Source: Luteimonas granuli (lineage in GTDB: Bacteria > Pseudomonadota > Gammaproteobacteria > Xanthomonadales > Xanthomonadaceae). Taken from it: 64,000 nt of DNA. The stretch is from positions 930,001-994,000 of the forward strand of contig NZ_CP042218.1 of assembly GCF_007795095.1 (NCBI RefSeq), in the 5' to 3' direction. Made by a program: the position numbers and the translations under genes. The notes beneath the pieces are model-generated. The model was not told the DNA's origin and searched no databases. It was given only the letters and a program-made list of their open reading frames with translations. Of the stretch, positions 26,370 through 34,905 are shown in pieces; positions within the stretch are counted from its first letter, which is position 1; each line of letters opens with the position of its first letter.

Positions 26370-26929
26370 GCTGGCGCGGCGCCATGATCGTGGTGTTGCT
26401 GGTGGCGGCCGTCGCCAGCGGCTGGTCGGCCTGGCGACAGCACGTCGAGCCGCCTGCCGACCCCTCGACCGGCGACCGCTCCGACTACGTCCTCGAGGAC
26501 TTCCAGCTGGTATCGCTGGACGACAGGGGCGCCGAGGCCTTCACCCTGCGCGCACCCTACCTCAGGCGCGACCCGGTCGACGCGACCATGGCCCTGCGCG
26601 AACCCGTGTTCCTGCTGCCCGAGGAAGGCGACGGACTGTACTGGGACCTGCGCGCGGCCACCGGCTGGATCAGCGCCGACAGCGAGGAGATGCGCCTGCA
26701 CGGCGACGTGGTCGCCGTGTCCGACCCCGCAGGCGAGCACGACCTGCGCATGCAGACCGACGCCCTGGCCGTGTTTCCGCGCCAGCGCCGCGCGCACGGC
26801 GACGGCCCCGTGACCATCACCCAGCCCGGCACTACAATGCGCGGCACCGGCATGGAAGCCGATCTGGCCGAAAAGCGCTTCCAGCTCACCTCCAAGGTCC
26901 AGGTCCGCTATGTCCCCACGCGCCGCTAG
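26366..26929 (+). CDS. lptC: LPS export ABC transporter periplasmic protein LptC
   Basis: LptC is the single-span inner-membrane partner that receives LPS from LptB2FG and hands it to LptA. The 187-residue protein has one N-terminal helix (MIVVLLVAAVASGWSAW) and an OstA-like beta-jellyroll: YVLEDFQLVSLDDRGAEAFT, WDLRAATGWISADSEEMRLH, GEHDLRMQTDALAVFP. The GTG at 26366 overlaps the kdsC stop; ATG 26384 is an alternative start. lptA begins 20 nt before its end. Confidence 0.92.
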   Translation: MSWRGAMIVVLLVAAVASGWSAWRQHVEPPADPSTGDRSDYVLEDFQLVSLDDRGAEAFTLRAPYLRRDPVDATMALREPVFLLPEEGDGLYWDLRAATGWISADSEEMRLHGDVVAVSDPAGEHDLRMQTDALAVFPRQRRAHGDGPVTITQPGTTMRGTGMEADLAEKRFQLTSKVQVRYVPTRR

Positions 26930-27446
26930 CCGCCGCTTCCTGCCCGCCACGCTGGCACTGGCCCTCGCCATGGCCGCCGCACCCGCATGGGCGAAATCCG
27001 GCGACCGCAACCAGCCCATGGACCTGACCTCGAACACCCAGGACTGCTCGCTGGCCGACGACGGGAGTCCCTGCGTCTTCACCGGCAACGTCCGCATCGT
27101 CCAGGGCACGCTCGATGTGCGCGCCGCCAGGGCCGACGTGCGCCGCGGCGGTGGCGACATCACCCGGATCATCCTCAGCGGCTCCCCGGTGCGCCTGAAG
27201 CAGGACCTCGACGACGGCGGCTCCATCAACGCCAGCGCGGGCAACGTCGACTACGACCTGCAGACCGAGACCGTGGTGTTCACCGGCGACGTCGAACTCG
27301 ACCAGCCCGGCCGCGGCACGATGTCCGGCGGGCGCATCGTCTACAACATGGCCACCGGCCGCGTGCAGGGTGGCGGCGAGCAGGGCGGACAGATCCGCAC
27401 CCGCATCCTGCCGAAGGGCGCCAAACCCGGCCAGGGCGGCGGCTGA
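26910..27446 (+). CDS. lptA: LPS transport periplasmic protein LptA
   Basis: LptA polymerises into the periplasmic bridge that carries LPS. The 178-residue protein has a signal peptide ending PAWA-KS and an OstA domain: [40 protein letters not shown], and [20 protein letters not shown]. The two cysteines in the [12 protein letters not shown] block are unusual for LptA and could form a disulfide. It overlaps lptC by 20 nt, and its TGA overlaps the ATG of lptB. Confidence 0.94.
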   Translation: MSPRAASRRFLPATLALALAMAAAPAWAKSGDRNQPMDLTSNTQDCSLADDGSPCVFTGNVRIVQGTLDVRAARADVRRGGGDITRIILSGSPVRLKQDLDDGGSINASAGNVDYDLQTETVVFTGDVELDQPGRGTMSGGRIVYNMATGRVQGGGEQGGQIRTRILPKGAKPGQGGG

Positions 27447-28165
27447 TGCTGGTCGCCGAAGGGCTTCGCAAACGCTACCGCCAGCGCGAGATCGTGCGCG
27501 GGTTCGGGCTCACGCTCGATGCCGGCGAGGTCGTGGGCCTGCTCGGACCCAATGGTGCCGGCAAGACCACCTGCTTCTACATGATCGTCGGCCTGGTGCC
27601 GGCCGATGCCGGGCGCATCGTGCTCGATGGCCACGACATCACCGGCGCGCCCATGCATCGCCGGGCGCGGTTGGGCGTGGGCTACCTGCCGCAGGAACCC
27701 TCGGTGTTCCGCAAGCTCAGCGTGGCCGACAACATCATGCTGGTGCTCGAACTGCGCCAGGACCTCGATCGCAAGGGGCGCGAGACCGAGCTCGAGTCGC
27801 TGATGGACGAACTGCAGGTCGGGCACGTCGCCGGACAGACGGGCGCCAGCCTCTCGGGCGGCGAACGCCGCCGCGTCGAGATCGCCCGCGCACTGGCTGC
27901 GCGCCCGCGACTGATCCTGCTCGACGAGCCGTTCGCGGGCGTCGACCCGATCTCCGTGGGCGAGATCCAGCGCATCGTCCGGCACCTCAAGGCCCGCGGC
28001 ATCGGCGTGCTGATCACCGACCACAACGTCCGCGAGACCTTGGGCATTTGCGACCGCGCGTATATCCTCAACGACGGCAGCGTGCTCGCGCAGGGGGCTC
28101 CGGACGCGCTGCTGGCCGACCCGGACGTGCGCCGGGTGTACCTCGGGGATTCCTTCCGGCTGTGA
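27446..28165 (+). CDS. lptB: LPS export ABC transporter ATPase LptB
   Basis: LptB powers LPS extraction from the inner membrane with LptFG (not in this window). The 239-residue ATPase has Walker [10 protein letters not shown] (34-42), the Q-loop in [12 protein letters not shown], the signature [15 protein letters not shown], Walker [13 protein letters not shown], and the switch His in LITDHNVRE. The ATG at 27446 overlaps the lptA stop. A small hairpin GGCGGG-CATC-CCCGCC (28167-28182) lies between its stop and rpoN and may weaken read-through. Confidence 0.96.
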   Translation: MLVAEGLRKRYRQREIVRGFGLTLDAGEVVGLLGPNGAGKTTCFYMIVGLVPADAGRIVLDGHDITGAPMHRRARLGVGYLPQEPSVFRKLSVADNIMLVLELRQDLDRKGRETELESLMDELQVGHVAGQTGASLSGGERRRVEIARALAARPRLILLDEPFAGVDPISVGEIQRIVRHLKARGIGVLITDHNVRETLGICDRAYILNDGSVLAQGAPDALLADPDVRRVYLGDSFRL

Positions 28166-28196
28166 CGGCGGGCATCCCCGCCCGACCGGGAATGCC

Positions 28197-29624
28197 GTGA
28201 AAGCTCGCCTGCAGACATCGCTGGGACAGCACCTGGTTCTGACGCCGCAGCTGCGCCAGGCCCTGCATCTGCTGCAGCTGGCGGTCCCCGAGCTCGAAGC
28301 CGAGATCAACGCCGCGGTCGAGAGCAATCCGCTGCTGGAATGGGAGGAAGCCCCAGCGCTGTCGACCGCCGGCGCGGAATCCCCCGCCCCTGACATCGGG
28401 GCGGCCGACGACGCCGGCGGCGATGCCGCGGCCGGCCACGACTGGGACGATCCGCGCGACGCCGCCTGGGCCGACGGCGGGCGCGGCGGCCGCGACGACG
28501 ATCCCGACGGCGACGCCTCCGAGCGCATCCCCCAGTCCGAGACCCTGCGCGACCACCTCGCCTGGCAGCTCGGCCTCGGCCAGCTGTCCCGGCGCGAGCT
28601 GCTGATCGGCGGAGCCCTGGTCGATGCGATCGACGACGACGGGTATCTGCGCGAGCCCCTGTCGGCGATCGCCGAAGCGCTGTCGCCGCAGCTGGAGTGC
28701 AGCGAGGCAGAGATCACCGCGGTCCTGCACGAAGTGCAGCGCCTGGACCCCACCGGCGTCGGGGCACGCGACCTCGGCGAATGCCTCACGCTGCAGCTCG
28801 ACGCCCTGGACGCGGACACGCCGGGCCGCGGGCTGGCGCGCCGTGCGGTGGCCACGCACATCGAACGCCTCGCCAGGCTCGGTACCGACGGACTGGCCGA
28901 GGCCCTGGGCTGCAGCGCCGAGGAGGCGGCCACGGCGCTGCAGCTGATCCGCAGCCTGGACCCGCGCCCCGGCTCGAGCATCGGTGGCATGCCGCACGAC
29001 ACCTACGTGGTGCCCGACTGCAGCATCTCGCGCCAGCACGGTCTCTGGAAGGTGACGCTGGCCGGAGGCCGCCACGCCGGCCTCACCATCCATCGCGGCT
29101 ACGAGCGGATGCTGCAGCACGCCGCCGGCGCCGACGCCGGCTACCTGCGCGGCCGCCTGCAGGAGGCGCGCTGGCTGCTCAGGAACCTCGAGGCCCGCGG
29201 CGAAACCCTGCTCAAGGTGGTCAACTGCCTGGTGCGCGAGCAGTCGGGTTTCCTCGAATTCGGTCCCCAGGCGCTGCGGCCGCTGACCCTGCGAGAGGTG
29301 GCCGCACAGATCGGCATGCATGAATCCACCGTTTCCCGCGCGGTGGCCCGCAAGCACGTGCACACGCCGCGCGGCACCATTCCGCTGCGCGCCTTCTTCG
29401 CCTCCGGCATCGACACCGGCGGCGGCGGCGAGGCCTCCAGCACCGCCATCCAGGACATGATCCGGCGCCTGGTGGATGCGGAGGACCCCCGCAAGCCGCT
29501 GTCGGATGCCCGCCTCGCGGAGCGCCTCAAGGACAGCGGGGTGCCGGTGGCCAGGCGGACCGTGGCCAAGTATCGCGAGGCCCTGAACATCCCGTCGTCG
29601 CACGAGCGCGTGCGCATCGCGTGA
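28197..29624 (+). CDS. rpoN: RNA polymerase sigma-54 factor
   Basis: RpoN recognises -24/-12 promoters opened by AAA+ activators. The 475-residue protein has region I (MKARLQTSLGQHLVLTPQLR then QALHLLQLAVPELEAEI), an acidic Asp-rich region II, the core-binding region III, the HTH (LTLREVAAQIGMHESTVSRA) and the C-terminal RpoN box (ARRTVAKYREALNIP). The start is GTG 28197, fixed by the conserved N-terminus. The lptB-rpoN-hpf-ptsN order is classical in gamma- and betaproteobacteria. Confidence 0.97.
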   Translation: MKARLQTSLGQHLVLTPQLRQALHLLQLAVPELEAEINAAVESNPLLEWEEAPALSTAGAESPAPDIGAADDAGGDAAAGHDWDDPRDAAWADGGRGGRDDDPDGDASERIPQSETLRDHLAWQLGLGQLSRRELLIGGALVDAIDDDGYLREPLSAIAEALSPQLECSEAEITAVLHEVQRLDPTGVGARDLGECLTLQLDALDADTPGRGLARRAVATHIERLARLGTDGLAEALGCSAEEAATALQLIRSLDPRPGSSIGGMPHDTYVVPDCSISRQHGLWKVTLAGGRHAGLTIHRGYERMLQHAAGADAGYLRGRLQEARWLLRNLEARGETLLKVVNCLVREQSGFLEFGPQALRPLTLREVAAQIGMHESTVSRAVARKHVHTPRGTIPLRAFFASGIDTGGGGEASSTAIQDMIRRLVDAEDPRKPLSDARLAERLKDSGVPVARRTVAKYREALNIPSSHERVRIA

Positions 29625-29731
29625 ACCCTGGTGGAGCGCTTTCCGGCCTCCCGGGGCTGGGGTAACCTGTCCCTGACAACCACGGCGCCGCCCTGCGCGA
29701 TGCCGCGGCCCCACGGAGAAAGGAGGTTGCG

Positions 29732-30061
29732 ATGCTCATCGAGACCCACGGCCAGCAGATGGACGTCACCCCGGCCCTGCGCGACTATGTCGAGAGCAAG
29801 CTCGGGCGCCTGTCGAAGCTGTACGACCCGCCGCTCCAGGTCCGCACCCAGCTCAGCGTCGACAAGCCCGACCACCGCGCCGAAGCCACCGTCAGCATCG
29901 CCGGCAAGACGCTGCACGCCGACGCCCGTGCCGTCGACATGTACGCGGCCATCGACCTGCTCGCCGACAAGCTCGACCGGATGCTGGTCAAGGAAAAGAA
30001 GAAGATGATCGACCAGCACCGCCGCGGCGGCAACGCCGTGCGCGACGGCGAGTTCGGCTGA
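29732..30061 (+). CDS. hpf: Ribosome hibernation-promoting factor (short HPF)
   Basis: Short HPF binds the 30S decoding region and, with RMF, dimerises ribosomes in stationary phase. The 109-residue protein starts MLIETHGQQMDVTPALRDYV and continues ESKLGRLSKLYDPPLQVRTQ, HRAEATVSIAGKTLHADARA, MYAAIDLLADKLDRMLVKEK. It has the strongest Shine-Dalgarno in the window (AAAGGAGG, 5 nt from the ATG), fitting high expression. A GGTAACCT element about 60 nt upstream is a possible -10. No sigma-54 box is obvious. Confidence 0.95.
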   Translation: MLIETHGQQMDVTPALRDYVESKLGRLSKLYDPPLQVRTQLSVDKPDHRAEATVSIAGKTLHADARAVDMYAAIDLLADKLDRMLVKEKKKMIDQHRRGGNAVRDGEFG

Positions 30062-30081
30062 CGCCGCCAGGGCCCGGGGGG

Positions 30082-30552
30082 ATGCCTTACACCGACCTGC
30101 TCGTCGCCGATCGCATCGTGCAGGTGGTGGCGCCCGGCACCCGCGATCAGGTCCTGGACGTGGCCGCCCGGCTGCTCAGCGGCGACTCGCCGGACTGGAC
30201 CGGGCCGATCGCCGAGGGCCTGCGCGGGCGGGAGGCCCTCGGCAGCACCGGCATCGGCCGCGGCGTGGCGATCCCGCACTGCCGCAGCGGCGCCCTCGGC
30301 GAGCCGGTCGCCGCGTTCCTGCGGCTGGCGACTCCGGTGGACTTCAAGGCCCATGACGGCCAGCCGGTGGACCTGGTGTTCGCGATGGCCTCGCCCCGGG
30401 ACCGCACCCAGGAACACCTCGACACCCTGTCCGAACTGGCCGGACGGTTCGCCGACCCCGACTTCCGCGAGACGGTGCGTGAGGCACGCGATATCGCGGC
30501 GCTGCGGAAGCTGCTGCTGAGCGGCGCGCGGCGGCGTGCACCGGCATCATGA
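30082..30552 (+). CDS. ptsN: PTS IIA-like nitrogen-regulatory protein PtsN
   Basis: PtsN (EIIA-Ntr) is the output of the regulatory PTS; it binds K+ transport and sensor proteins rather than sugars. The 156-residue protein has the phosphorylated His66 in [12 protein letters not shown] and the fold blocks [20 protein letters not shown] and [15 protein letters not shown] [21 protein letters not shown] joins it to hprK. The dedicated EI-Ntr (PtsP) is not seen here, so PtsI (33.1 kb) may be its phosphate source; that is an inference. Confidence 0.95.
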   Translation: MPYTDLLVADRIVQVVAPGTRDQVLDVAARLLSGDSPDWTGPIAEGLRGREALGSTGIGRGVAIPHCRSGALGEPVAAFLRLATPVDFKAHDGQPVDLVFAMASPRDRTQEHLDTLSELAGRFADPDFRETVREARDIAALRKLLLSGARRRAPAS

Positions 30553-31508
30553 ACGCGGCGATCACCGCACAGGCGCTCTTCGACCAGCTCCGCGATCGGC
30601 TGGAGCTGCGCTGGGTCGCCGGCCAGGGTGGCGCCACGCGCCGGCTCGAGGCGGTCGAGACGGTCTCGCGCCGACCTTCGCTGGCCGGCTACCTCAACAT
30701 CATCTATCCCAACAAGGTGCAGATCCTCGGCAGCGAGGAGCTGGCCTGGCTGGACGGCCTGGAGCCGCGGCAGCGCTGGGAGACGGTGGAGAAGATCCTC
30801 CAGTTCGGGCCGTTGGCGCTGGTGGTGAGCAAGGGCCAGGCCTGCCCCGAAGACGTGGTGGAGATGGCGGAGGAGTCCGGCATCGCGCTGTGGGCGTCGC
30901 CGCGCCGCGGCCACGAGCTGTACAACGTGCTGCAGTACCATCTGGCGGGCGCGCTGGCGCCGCGGGTCACGCTGCACGGCGTGTTCATGGAGATCTATTC
31001 CGTCGGCGTGTTGATCACCGGCGAATCGGGCACCGGCAAGAGCGAACTCGCGCTGGAACTGGTGACCCGCGGCCACCGCCTGGTCGCCGACGACGCGCCG
31101 GAGTTCGCGCAGATCGCGCCCGACGTGCTCGACGGCACCTGTCCGGAGCTGCTGCAGGATCTGCTCGAACTGCGCGGTCTGGGCGTGCTCAACATCCGCG
31201 AGATGTTCGGCGACACCGCGGTGAAGCGGAACAAGTACCTGCGCCTGATCGTGCACCTCGCCCGTCCCGATTCCGCGCCCGCCAGAAGCGACTCCAGCGG
31301 CATGGTGCGGCTCACCGGCGACCTCGGTTCGCGCCGGGTGCTCGACCTGGACGTGCCCATGATCACCCTGCCGGTCATGCCGGGCCGCAACCTTGCGGTG
31401 CTGACCGAGGCCGCCACCCGCGTGCACGTGCTGCGCTCCAAGGGCGTGGACCCGGCCGCGGCCTTCCTTGCCCGCCATTCGCACTTCCTGGAGCGGGGGA
31501 CGGCATGA
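30549..31508 (+). CDS. hprK: HPr kinase/phosphorylase
   Basis: HprK phosphorylates and dephosphorylates Ser46 of HPr. The 319-residue enzyme has the signature [19 protein letters not shown], Walker A GESGTGKS (158-165), and the C-terminal family motif [19 protein letters not shown] with [17 protein letters not shown]. HprK is standard in Firmicutes but in gammaproteobacteria is confined to some groups, including xanthomonads. Its presence with a Ser46-bearing HPr (32.8 kb) means the regulatory loop is complete here. Overlaps ptsN and rapZ by 4 nt each. Confidence 0.96.
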   Translation: MNAAITAQALFDQLRDRLELRWVAGQGGATRRLEAVETVSRRPSLAGYLNIIYPNKVQILGSEELAWLDGLEPRQRWETVEKILQFGPLALVVSKGQACPEDVVEMAEESGIALWASPRRGHELYNVLQYHLAGALAPRVTLHGVFMEIYSVGVLITGESGTGKSELALELVTRGHRLVADDAPEFAQIAPDVLDGTCPELLQDLLELRGLGVLNIREMFGDTAVKRNKYLRLIVHLARPDSAPARSDSSGMVRLTGDLGSRRVLDLDVPMITLPVMPGRNLAVLTEAATRVHVLRSKGVDPAAAFLARHSHFLERGTA

Positions 31509-32374
31509 ACGATACGGGTCATTCGCTGATCATCGTCAGCGGCATGTCCGGCAGCGGCAAGACGGTTGCGCTGAACACGTTCGAGGATCTCGATTTCTAC
31601 TGCGTCGACAACCTGCCGGCGGAGCTGCTGCCCGACTTCGTGCGCAGCGCCACGCACCCGGAGCGCGCCTCCCAGAAGCTCGCCGTGGGCGTCGACGTGC
31701 GCAGCCGCGGCGACCTCGCGAACATCCCGGAGTGGCTGTCGGCGGTGGGCGCGATGGGCTTCGACCCCAAGCTGGTGTTCTTCGACACCGCCGACGACGT
31801 GCTGCTCCGGCGCTACGCCGATACCCGCCGCCGACACCCGCTGACGCGGCTCGGCCTGCCGCTGTCCGACGCCATCGCGCTCGAGCGGCAGGTCCTGCGC
31901 CCCCTGAAGTCGCTGGCCGACATCATCATCGACACCAGCGAGCTCAACGTGCACCAGCTGCGCCGGAGGGTGCTGACCGAGCTCGGGCTCAGCATGGACT
32001 CTTCGCTGTCGCTGCTGTTCGAGTCCTTTGCCTACCGGCGCGGCGTCCCGCCGGACGCGGACTTCGTGTTCGACGCCCGCGCCCTGCCCAATCCGCACTG
32101 GGACGCACGGCTGCGGCCGCTGTCCGGGCGCGATGGCCCGGTGCGCGAATATTTCGAGAGCCAGGCCGAGGTCGGCGAGTACCTGCAGCAGGTCACCGCC
32201 TTCCTCGACACCTGGCTGCCGCGCATGCATTCATCCACGCGCAGCTACGTCACCGTGGCTTTCGGCTGCACCGGCGGGAGGCACCGCTCGGTCTATCTCG
32301 CCGAAGCGGCCGCGGACCATGCCCGCGCGCGAGGCTGGAAGGAAGTGGCCACCCACCACCGCGGCCTGGATTGA
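31505..32374 (+). CDS. rapZ: RNase adapter protein RapZ
   Basis: RapZ binds ATP and, in enterobacteria, delivers the sRNA GlmZ to RNase E, controlling glmS and amino-sugar synthesis; in others it is known as YvcJ. The 289-residue protein has Walker A GMSGSGKT (13-20), [24 protein letters not shown] and the C-terminal RNA-binding part [16 protein letters not shown]. The ATGA overlap with hprK shows strict coupling. No GlmZ-like RNA is visible in the window. Confidence 0.96.
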   Translation: MNDTGHSLIIVSGMSGSGKTVALNTFEDLDFYCVDNLPAELLPDFVRSATHPERASQKLAVGVDVRSRGDLANIPEWLSAVGAMGFDPKLVFFDTADDVLLRRYADTRRRHPLTRLGLPLSDAIALERQVLRPLKSLADIIIDTSELNVHQLRRRVLTELGLSMDSSLSLLFESFAYRRGVPPDADFVFDARALPNPHWDARLRPLSGRDGPVREYFESQAEVGEYLQQVTAFLDTWLPRMHSSTRSYVTVAFGCTGGRHRSVYLAEAAADHARARGWKEVATHHRGLD

Positions 32375-32429
32375 GCCCCGGAACGGTGCGCCACTCACGC
32401 GGCGCTTCCGGACCGTCATGCCGCTCTGC

Positions 32430-32435
32430 TAATTT
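32430..32435 (+). promoter_or_regulatory. -10 hexamer TAATTT of the EIIA-Man gene, leaderless spacing
   Basis: GCTAATTT ends 6 nt before ATG 32442, with no Shine-Dalgarno. It suggests an internal promoter separating ptsN-hprK-rapZ from the EIIA-ptsH-ptsI genes. Confidence 0.45.
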
Positions 32436-32441
32436 GTGCCG

Positions 32442-32834
32442 ATGGCCGTCGGACTCCTGCTCGTCACCCACCTTGGCATCGGCACCGCACTGAAATCGGT
32501 GGCGGGCCGGCTGCTGGGCCCCTTGCCGCTGGCGGTGGAGGTCTTCGAGATGTCGTACGACGCCGATCCCGACGCCATGCTTCCGGCTGCCAGCGCCGCG
32601 CTGCGCCGCGCCGACGGCGGCGACGGCGTGCTGCTGCTGACCGATCTCTACGGCGCGACCCCGGCCAACCTCGCCGCGCGCCTGGCGCACCTCGGCACGC
32701 CGGTGCGCCGTGTCTCGGCGCTGAGCCTGCCGATGCTGCTGCGGGTGCTGAACTATCCCGAACTTCCCCTGGACGAACTGCCGGCGGTGGCGGCCGCGGG
32801 CGCCCGCAATGGAGTGGTGCACGATGACGCCTGA
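32442..32834 (+). CDS. PTS EIIA component, mannose family (ManX/PtsL-like)
   Basis: This 130-residue stand-alone EIIA-Man domain has the phosphorylatable His10 in LLLVTHLGIGTAL and the fold blocks GDGVLLLTDLYGATPANLAA and VRRVSALSLPMLLRVLNYPE. In PTS permeases this domain is fused to IIB or partnered with IIC/IID, which are absent here; isolated EIIA-Man proteins next to HPr and EI occur in proteobacterial regulatory PTSs. ATG 32442 is preferred; GTG 32436 (two codons earlier) lies within the predicted discriminator. It is probably leaderless. Confidence 0.9.
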   Translation: MAVGLLLVTHLGIGTALKSVAGRLLGPLPLAVEVFEMSYDADPDAMLPAASAALRRADGGDGVLLLTDLYGATPANLAARLAHLGTPVRRVSALSLPMLLRVLNYPELPLDELPAVAAAGARNGVVHDDA

Positions 32835-32846
32835 GGCGGGCCGGCC

Positions 32847-33116
32847 ATGATCGAACGCGAGCTCACCGTGGCCAACCGGCTGGGCCTGCACGCCCGCGCG
32901 ACCGCGCGGCTGGTGCAGCTGCTGTCCGAGTACGACGTCGACGCAACCCTCACCGCCAAGGGCCGGGAGGTCAACGCCAAGAGCATCATGGGGGTGATGC
33001 TGCTCGCCGCCGGCACCGGTACCGCGGTGACCCTGAGGGTCGAGGGGGCCGACGAGGCCGCCGCCGCGGACGCCGTGTGCGCGCTGTTCGAGCGGCGCTT
33101 CGACGAGGGCAACTGA
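32847..33116 (+). CDS. ptsH: HPr phosphocarrier protein
   Basis: HPr relays phosphate from EI (His15) to EIIA domains. The 89-residue protein has NRLGLHARATARLVQLL with His15 and EVNAKSIMGVMLLAAGTG with Ser46, the HprK target. Both regulatory sites are thus intact. It is joined to ptsI through TGATG (overlap of one base) and follows the EIIA-Man gene by 12 nt. Confidence 0.96.
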   Translation: MIERELTVANRLGLHARATARLVQLLSEYDVDATLTAKGREVNAKSIMGVMLLAAGTGTAVTLRVEGADEAAAADAVCALFERRFDEGN

Positions 33117-34858
33117 TGCGCCAGCTGTTCCCCGGCCATGGCGCATCGCGGGGCAATGCCCTCGGCCGGGCGCGGGTGCGCCAGCCGCATGCGCTGGAAG
33201 TCGCCGAAGAGCGCATCGCGGTGGCCGACGTGCCAGGCGAGATCGCGCGCCTGCACGAGGCCATCGGCATGGTGCGCGCGGAACTCCGCGAGCTCCGGGC
33301 GCGCCTCCATGGTGCGCTCGCCGGCGAGGTCGGCGAGTTCCTCGACCTGCATGCCCTGCTGCTCGACGATCCCGAACTGCTGCAGGGCCTGGACGGCCTG
33401 ATCGCCAACGAACTCTATGGCGCCGACTACGCCCTGCGCGTGCAGCGCAACCGCCTGGCGGCGGTGTTCGAGGGCATGGACGACCCCTACTTCCGGAGCC
33501 GCGTCGAGGACATCGACCACGTCATCGGCCGCATCCACGCGGCCCTGCATCGCCACGATGCCCAGGTCAGCGGCGTGGCCGGCGAGATCCTGGTCTCCGA
33601 CAACCTGGCGCCCTCGGAGGTCGCGCGGTTGCATGCCCGCGGTGTGCTCGGCATCGTGACCGCCGGCGGCAGCCTGCTCTCCCACAGCGCCATCCTCGCC
33701 CGCAGCCTGCACGTGCCACTGGTGGTGAGCGCGCCGCAGGCCCTTGCCCAGGTCAACGACGGCGACGTGCTGATGATCGACGGCGCCACCGGGCTGGTGA
33801 TCGTCGACCCCGACGCCGAAGACCTGCACGCCTTCCGCGAACGGGTCCGCGAAGGCAAGCGCGAGCGCCGCCAGCTGCACCGTCTGCGTCGCGAGCCTTC
33901 GCGCACGCTCGACGGCGTCGACATCCGCCTCTACGCCAACGCCGAGTCCCGTGGGGACGTGGCCGAGGCCCATGCGCTCGGCGCTGCCGGGGTCGGCCTG
34001 TACCGCACCGAATTCCTCTTCCTGCAGCGCGACGGGCTGCCATCGGAGGAGGAGCAGTTCGTCGCCTACCGCGACGTCGTGCTCGGCATGACGGGCCGCA
34101 CCGTCACCATCCGTACCCTCGACATCGGCGCCGACAAGGCCGATGGCAGCGGGCTCGCCCTGCCCTCCGAGCCCAACCCCGCGCTCGGCGTGCGCGGCGT
34201 GCGTCTGGCGCTGCGCCGGCGCGACGTGTTCACCACCCAGCTGCGCGCGATCCTGCGCGCCTCCGGCTACGGACCGCTTCGGATCCTCCTGCCGATGGTG
34301 GCGCGACGGGAGGAGCTGTTGGCCGCACGCCGGCTGGTGCGCGAGGTCGGCGCGCGCCTGCGCCGCGAAGGCCACGCCGTGGCCGAGAACATTCCGCTGG
34401 GCGCGATGATCGAAGTTCCCGCCGCGGCCCTCGCTCTGCCGGCGCTGATCGACCTGGTCGACTTCATCTCGATCGGGACCAACGACCTGGTGCAGTACCT
34501 GCTCGCGGCCGATCGCGGCAACGACGCCCTGCACGCGCTGCACAGCCCCTTGCATCCGGCGGTCATACAGCTGCTGCACCAGGTGCTCTCGACCGCGCGT
34601 GCGCACGGCCGCCCGGCCGCGGTCTGCGGCGAGATGGCCGGCGACGCGCCGTTCACTCCGCTGCTGCTCGCTCTGGGACTGGAGGAATTCAGCATGCACC
34701 CGGGCACCCTGCTCGAAGTGCGGCGCGCAGTGCGGGCGCATGACCTGGCTGCGCTGCGCCGGAGCGCACCGGCGCTGCTGCGGGCACGCGACCAGGCCGG
34801 CATCGAACGCTGGCTCGCGACGGCCGGCGCAGGCGATAATGCGCGCATGAACGCCTGA
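33116..34858 (+). CDS. ptsI: Phosphoenolpyruvate--protein phosphotransferase (EI)
   Basis: EI transfers phosphate from PEP to HPr. The 580-residue protein has the N-terminal HPr-binding domain with the active His190 in TAGGSLLSHSAILARS (a slight variation of GGxTSHxAIxAR), IDGATGLVIVDPD, GVGLYRTEFLFLQRD, and the PEP-binding C-terminal barrel with IGTNDLVQYLLAADRGN and VCGEMAGDA. No GAF domain is fused, so this is PtsI rather than PtsP. It ends ..NARMNA; the last three codons follow a -10-like GATAAT. Confidence 0.95.
   Translation: MRQLFPGHGASRGNALGRARVRQPHALEVAEERIAVADVPGEIARLHEAIGMVRAELRELRARLHGALAGEVGEFLDLHALLLDDPELLQGLDGLIANELYGADYALRVQRNRLAAVFEGMDDPYFRSRVEDIDHVIGRIHAALHRHDAQVSGVAGEILVSDNLAPSEVARLHARGVLGIVTAGGSLLSHSAILARSLHVPLVVSAPQALAQVNDGDVLMIDGATGLVIVDPDAEDLHAFRERVREGKRERRQLHRLRREPSRTLDGVDIRLYANAESRGDVAEAHALGAAGVGLYRTEFLFLQRDGLPSEEEQFVAYRDVVLGMTGRTVTIRTLDIGADKADGSGLALPSEPNPALGVRGVRLALRRRDVFTTQLRAILRASGYGPLRILLPMVARREELLAARRLVREVGARLRREGHAVAENIPLGAMIEVPAAALALPALIDLVDFISIGTNDLVQYLLAADRGNDALHALHSPLHPAVIQLLHQVLSTARAHGRPAAVCGEMAGDAPFTPLLLALGLEEFSMHPGTLLEVRRAVRAHDLAALRRSAPALLRARDQAGIERWLATAGAGDNARMNA
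34835..34840 (+). promoter_or_regulatory. -10-like GATAAT inside the ptsI end, upstream of mgtE
   Basis: GCGATAAT ends 6 nt before ATG 34847, whose frame is ATG-AAC-GCC-TGA (also the last codons of ptsI). The true mgtE start is at 34906, so this may be the mgtE promoter with a ~60-nt leader. Confidence 0.35.
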
Positions 34859-34905
34859 CCCGTTCGCGCATCCCCGTCGCGCGACGCGCCCACCGGAAGC
34901 AATCC

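Noticed and set aside
29625..29731. A sigma-54 (-24/-12) promoter for hpf
   Set aside because: No GG-N10-GC pair with the usual flanks could be placed convincingly.
34859..34905. A Mg-sensing riboswitch before mgtE
   Set aside because: The 47-nt gap is too short for an M-box and no conserved structure was seen; a short leader control cannot be ruled out.
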